64,000 nt of DNA from Odontocerum albicorne. Its lineage: Eukaryota > Arthropoda > Insecta > Trichoptera > Odontoceridae. Position 1 is the first letter of the stretch. Each line of letters opens with the position of its first letter. The notes beneath the pieces are model-generated. The model saw only the letters and a program-made list of their open reading frames with translations, did no database searches and was not told the origin of the DNA. Position numbers and translations under genes: made by a program. Positions 59,890 to 64,000 of the stretch are shown here, in pieces. The stretch is from contig OX463855.1 in the NCBI GenBank assembly GCA_949825065.1, positions 41,178,301 to 41,242,300 on the forward strand, given 5' to 3'.

Positions 59890-60965
59890 TGGTATTTCTT
59901 CATTTATTCGTTTCACGTGTCCAAACCAAGGTGTTTCATGACTAAATTACATTTAAGAGGCTTTTTTGTTTCATACAAGGTGATGAAAAGTAACGAAGTA
60001 TTACTTCAATTATTTCACAATGTTTTAAATGTTGGTTGATTCCTTTTTGCATTTAGACTTCCAATTCAAAAGTTCATATTAACAATAAAGTTCAACACAA
60101 ATCAAGACTTTCGTGTAGTAAGATTTTCATAATTTGAACATACTTTAATTTATCAATATCCGATTTACTACGGTAAGAGTCGTGAAACGAGGCCAGAACT
60201 TAAATCGTAGGGGATGTTCACCCTTGCCACGCTTCAGTAGTATTTCATTGACAGGGCCGCCTCGTTTTTGTGTGTAAAACATGCGCTACTATCAGACAGG
60301 CATTTCAAGAGGCTTCCATTACGAAACATCGATTAAAACAAGTACAGAATGGCCCAAAAGCCACAAGCTAAAAGTCACCATTTAAAATTAGAATTACTCC
60401 AGACTTCTTTCTATGGGGGTATTTGAAAGATAGAGTATACCGTAACAATTCTCAAACTTGAAGGCCAACATACGTAAAAAAATTGAAGAAAAAAACTAAG
60501 AAACATAACGACAGGTGATGGTTCACACCTTAGAAAGAGCGCGGCAGTGTGAAGAGCAAAATGGCAGTCATTTAAAATATGTAATTTTAAAAACTATACA
60601 AAGTTTATTTTCAAGAAGTGTGTTTTTTGTTTATAAAATAATAAATGTAAATTATTAAAAAATAAAAAAGTTATATTATTTTAAAATAGTCTAGTTACTT
60701 TTGGGCTACCCTGTTATTTTAACACTTTGCTATTATGGATTATTTTAAGACGTTGTTTATTCGTGAATTTCGCTGTATTTAATTTTCAAGAATTGCACTT
60801 TAATAATCTGAAATTAAAAAAATATTATTAATTAATTGTAGAAAGTTATTTGAATTTTAAATGATTTAGCGACTTTTGGGTCAATCTGTATTAAAAAAAA
60901 AACATTAACAGTTTTTTTTAAATCTTAGTCTTAACATTAACGATATCAACACAAAAACAATCAAG
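59890..60965. other. Unassigned AT-rich stretch
   Basis: No ORF, array or element recognised; A- and T-rich with short runs. Confidence 0.4.
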
Positions 60966-60969
60966 ACTC

Positions 60970-61300
60970 TACCTCCGTGGCCTAGTTAGTAGGACGCTTG
61001 TCTCCTCACCCGAAGGTGTGGGTTCAATTTCCGTTGGAGATAGTTTGGGCACGTGAACGAATGAATGGAAAAGGACTATAGAACCACAATATAGTGCAAA
61101 TATGAGGGGAAGGTGTGGTAGATGAAGAAAAGCAAATCAAGTGTATAATATTTTGAATGTAACAAATGTCAACAGTAGGAGTTGTAAAGATATGAGAAGG
61201 TGTTTGGATGTTGAAAAGGTGAAAGATGTGTTACGATTGAGAAACGTGGCGCTCTCTCCTCTCTCCCTACTCAGACAGGAAGATGGCGTGATGATAATTA
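60970..61300 (+). repeat. SINE-like chimera: tRNA-derived head joined to N1 LINE tail
   Basis: The head 60970-61043 (CTCCGTGGCCTAGTTAGTAG with A box, GGTTCAATTTCC with B box; seven-base acceptor TACCTCC/GGAGATA with one mismatch) passes directly into TTTGGGCACGTGAACGAATG and the N1 3' tail to CTCCCTACTCAGACAGGAAG. A tRNA head with a LINE 3' tail is the usual SINE plan. Confidence 0.55.
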
Positions 61301-61429
61301 TGCATGTTGTGTATATCTGAAGTTTTGTAAATATGTAACTTAACATAACTAGTTTTATTGTATGTGGAACTACAATATTATACATTTATTGTACGTGGAA
61401 CTACAATGTTATATATTTATTGTAATTTA

Positions 61430-61950
61430 TTTTTATCAAACACTGTTTATTCCACTTTTTTGTAACGGTATAACCCTACCGGTTTCAAGGTGCACACCTC
61501 ATCTTCAGGGGAGCACAAACAAGACTAAATGCTGTTCGAACTGATACCGATATACACGCTTCAACGGTTGGGGGCTGAGGAGTGAGGGAGGCATGGGACG
61601 ATTTCGGCCAAGAGCGGAGAGATTTTTGGGATATAACTGTTCAACAGATGTTCGGATCGATGTACTGACTTAGAAATTTCTAGGGCCTCTAATCTGTCCA
61701 ATTTATTGTATTTCCGTTACTACTGATATGTAAGAATTTGGCATCATCGATAGAAAAAGTATGGTTTTCACGGTGACAATGATTAGCCATTTCAGAATAA
61801 ATTAGAGGATTTGTTAAGGCGGATTTGTGTTCACGAAATCTCTTTTCAAAAGATCTTCCTGTCTTTCCTACATAGAAATTATCACAGTCAGCACATAAAA
61901 TATTATATATTTTGTTAATATTACTGAACACATTTCAGTGTTTTTATGCT
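61430..61950 (-). mobile_element. Penelope-like element 3' end with GIY-YIG domain
   Basis: Terminal block at 61436-61530 (CAAACACTGTTTATTCCAC...). The minus-strand ORF 61931-61689 reads IYNILCADCDNFYVGKTGRS, FEKRFREHK, NHCHRENHTFSIDDAKFLH. The I/YxI...FYVGKTGR...R..EH pattern is the GIY-YIG endonuclease at the C-terminus of Penelope-like polyproteins. The reverse transcriptase is absent. The hammerhead-like core here is mutated (CTGAAGA). Confidence 0.75.
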
Positions 61951-62686
61951 TTACGCTAAAATTAGCCGTAAAGTAGCGCTGTTGCTACATGACTTTGAGA
62001 TAGGGCGACATAGCCCCTTAGGCAGCCCCGCCCCGCCCTGCTCGAGTAAGGGAGAGTCCGGATTCGGGGGCGCACATTAGCAGATTAGCGTCGCATTTGT
62101 CATTGTGTGTTCCGGAAATTTTCTCAATTCGCAATATGGCATTGTGTTATATAAACTAGATTGATTTCACTTATTTTAGTTTCCCCTTTGCAATTTTTGA
62201 CAGTTTCGCCTTATTACGAAAGCAATAATCAAATCCAGCTCGATTTTACTCCCTACATCTTATATTTGAGCGACAATCTATATCACACCCCTAAATAGTG
62301 CATTTTTTTAGTTATGTATCATTAAAGAAAAAAAAAAAAACAACCAGATAAATCAAAATCTGAAAAAGAGAAACCTTTATAATACGAGAGTATGCATGAA
62401 GAGATGTATGGACGAGACAGAAGCTAAATATGTGGTGAGTGATAAAATGAAGAGGAGATCTGTTTTCTATGTGATGATGATCATTATCACTTTCATATCA
62501 TATCCCTACCAGGGTAGGCAGAGAGAACAGCTTTCCACTTCTTTCTATCCTGGAATACATAACATAATATTGTTTTATTTATCAATTTTTATAAAAAATA
62601 ATTATAATTATACAAAAGATAAAATGTTTTTTCATTTCACGCCACAAAATTCAAATAAAAATGACAGTCAAACAAAATTCATAAAT
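61951..62686. other. Unassigned, with an N1 3' scrap
   Basis: 61975-62100 is GC-richer without a recognised family. 62390-62545 contains GAAGAGATGTATGGACGAGA...TATCCCTACCAGGGTAGGCA, the N1 3' end. Confidence 0.35.
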
Positions 62687-63440
62687 ACTAGTTAATAACC
62701 CTCATTTCCACCGGAAATTACATAAACATTTGTTAATACCTAACATAAATTTCCATCGTAAAATACATAAACACTAGTTAATAACCGTCATTTCCACCGT
62801 AAAGTACATACACACTAGTTAATACCTAACCTTCATTTCCAACGTAAAGTACATAAACACTAGTTAATAACCTTCATATCCACCGTAAAGTACATAAACA
62901 CTAGTTAATACCTAACCTTCATTTCCACTGTAAATTACATAAACACTAATTAATAACCTTCATTTTCACCGTAAAGTAGGTACAATACATAAACACTAGT
63001 TAATACCAAACCTTCATTACCACCGTAAAATACATAAACACTAGTTAATAACCGTCATTTTCACCGTAAAGTACATAAACACTAGTTAATAACCTTAATT
63101 TCCACCGTAAAGTACATAAACACTAGTTAATACCTAACCTTCATTTCCACCGTAAATTACATAAACACTAATTAATAACCTTCATTTTCACCGTAAAGTA
63201 CAATACATAAGCACTAGTTAATACCTAACCTTCATTACCACCGTAAAATACATAAACTCTAGTTAATAACCTTAATTTCCACCGTAAAGTACATAAACAC
63301 TAGTTAATACCTAACCTTCATTTCCAACGTAAAGTACATAAACACTAGTTAATAACCTTCATTTCCAACGTAAAGTACATAAACACTTGTTAATAACCTA
63401 CATTTCCACCGTAAAGTACATAAAAACTAGTTAATAACTT
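62687..63440 (+). repeat. Minisatellite array, about 18 units of 36-46 bp
   Basis: The unit is roughly AAACACTAGTTAATAACC + TTCATTTCCACCGTAAAGTACAT. Two length classes alternate (TAATAACC versus TAATACCTAACC). A five-unit block is repeated with a period of about 222 bp (compare 62948 and 63170). Confidence 0.92.
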
Positions 63441-63920
63441 TCAAAAGATAACAAGTAAAATGGAAAAATTATGAAAAAAAGCAATATCACACAACCAAAA
63501 TAGAAAACCCCCTTATTTATTTAGTATTAATACATTAATACTATATGACTCAATAATACTTGTACTCATCCAGCATGCGAGTATTGCTACCTGACGAAAT
63601 CTGTGTCAGAAAATAGTGGGCATAATACGAGTACACGCATACTACCTGCCATACATATAATACACCGTTAAATATTTGATGGTTCGGCTATCAATCGACA
63701 TTTCCAAAGGCAGGATGGGTCGGCTTATAGGTTGATAGAACAATGTATGGGTGCGTTGTCTCAGAGAATTATTCGGAACATACAAACCAAGACTGTTCAG
63801 GACGTATGGGTTAACTGGATTGCCCCTGAGCAAACAAAAAAAGTGGACACCAAATTGTAGAGATCTTCCACTCTCTAATAATATGTAATTATGCATACCC
63901 AGTAAGATAACCGAACTGAA
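63441..63920. other. Unassigned
   Basis: No recognisable element; short minus-strand frame 63642-63896 without similarity. Confidence 0.35.
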
Positions 63921-64000
63921 CTAGTATGAACCGACTGGAAGCATTCGAAATGTGGATGCACCGGAGAATGCTACGGATACCCTGGACGGATATGGTCAGC
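63921..64000 (+). mobile_element. Non-LTR N3 copy running off the window
   Basis: ATGAACCGACTGGAAGCATT and the following bases match 24165-24238 with about three differences (MNRLEAFEMWMHRRMLRIPW). It starts abruptly, so it is 5'-truncated and continues beyond 64000. Confidence 0.8.

Overview
The window is nuclear DNA of an insect. It is AT-rich and holds three spliced housekeeping genes surrounded by mariner, piggyBac-like, pogo/Tigger-like, PIF/Harbinger-like, hAT-like, Penelope-like and non-LTR elements. The mix suits Lepidoptera, but that is a guess from repeat content. There is no prokaryotic or viral gene organisation.

The first gene is PPP1R21 (FERRY subunit Fy-2), on the plus strand from 1940 to 23811. 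It has eight in-frame exons and encodes 437 residues. The N-terminal and C-terminal coiled coils of the family are present, but the long central region of the vertebrate protein is not found. ISCA2, a mitochondrial Fe-S assembly factor, lies on the minus strand in two exons (33583 to 29687). PIGH, a subunit of the GPI-GlcNAc transferase, lies on the minus strand in four exons (42575 to 38556). The three genes are unrelated in function and share only a neighbourhood. All three have TTTGACA/TGTCAAA heptamers just upstream of the start codon.

The introns are almost wholly transposon-derived. Intron 1 of PPP1R21 holds an apparently intact mariner. Introns 3, 4 and 6 hold internally deleted copies of the same mariner. 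Intron 2 holds a 15-copy 38-bp array and a Mos1-like mariner relic. Intron 5 holds a candidate solo LTR. Intron 7 holds non-LTR fragments with clear target-site duplications, Penelope-like pieces and a pogo/Tigger-like element. The ISCA2 intron holds a solo LTR with a perfect 5-bp duplication, a facing relative of it, and a mariner broken by one stop codon. Between PPP1R21 and ISCA2 lie a second mariner family and a PIF element inserted into a piggyBac relic.

From 42.9 kb to the end no host gene was recognised. This part holds two tail-to-tail Jockey-type reverse transcriptase copies (one has split an LTR), a 2.9-kb satellite with a 56-bp unit (48.4-51.2 kb), many 3' fragments of one non-LTR family, tRNA-derived SINE heads, nested MITEs and an 18-unit minisatellite near 63 kb. 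The best leads are the shortened PPP1R21, hammerhead-ribozyme-like cores in the Penelope-like termini, a shared deletion junction in two mariner copies, and several nested insertions whose empty sites can be read inside the same window.
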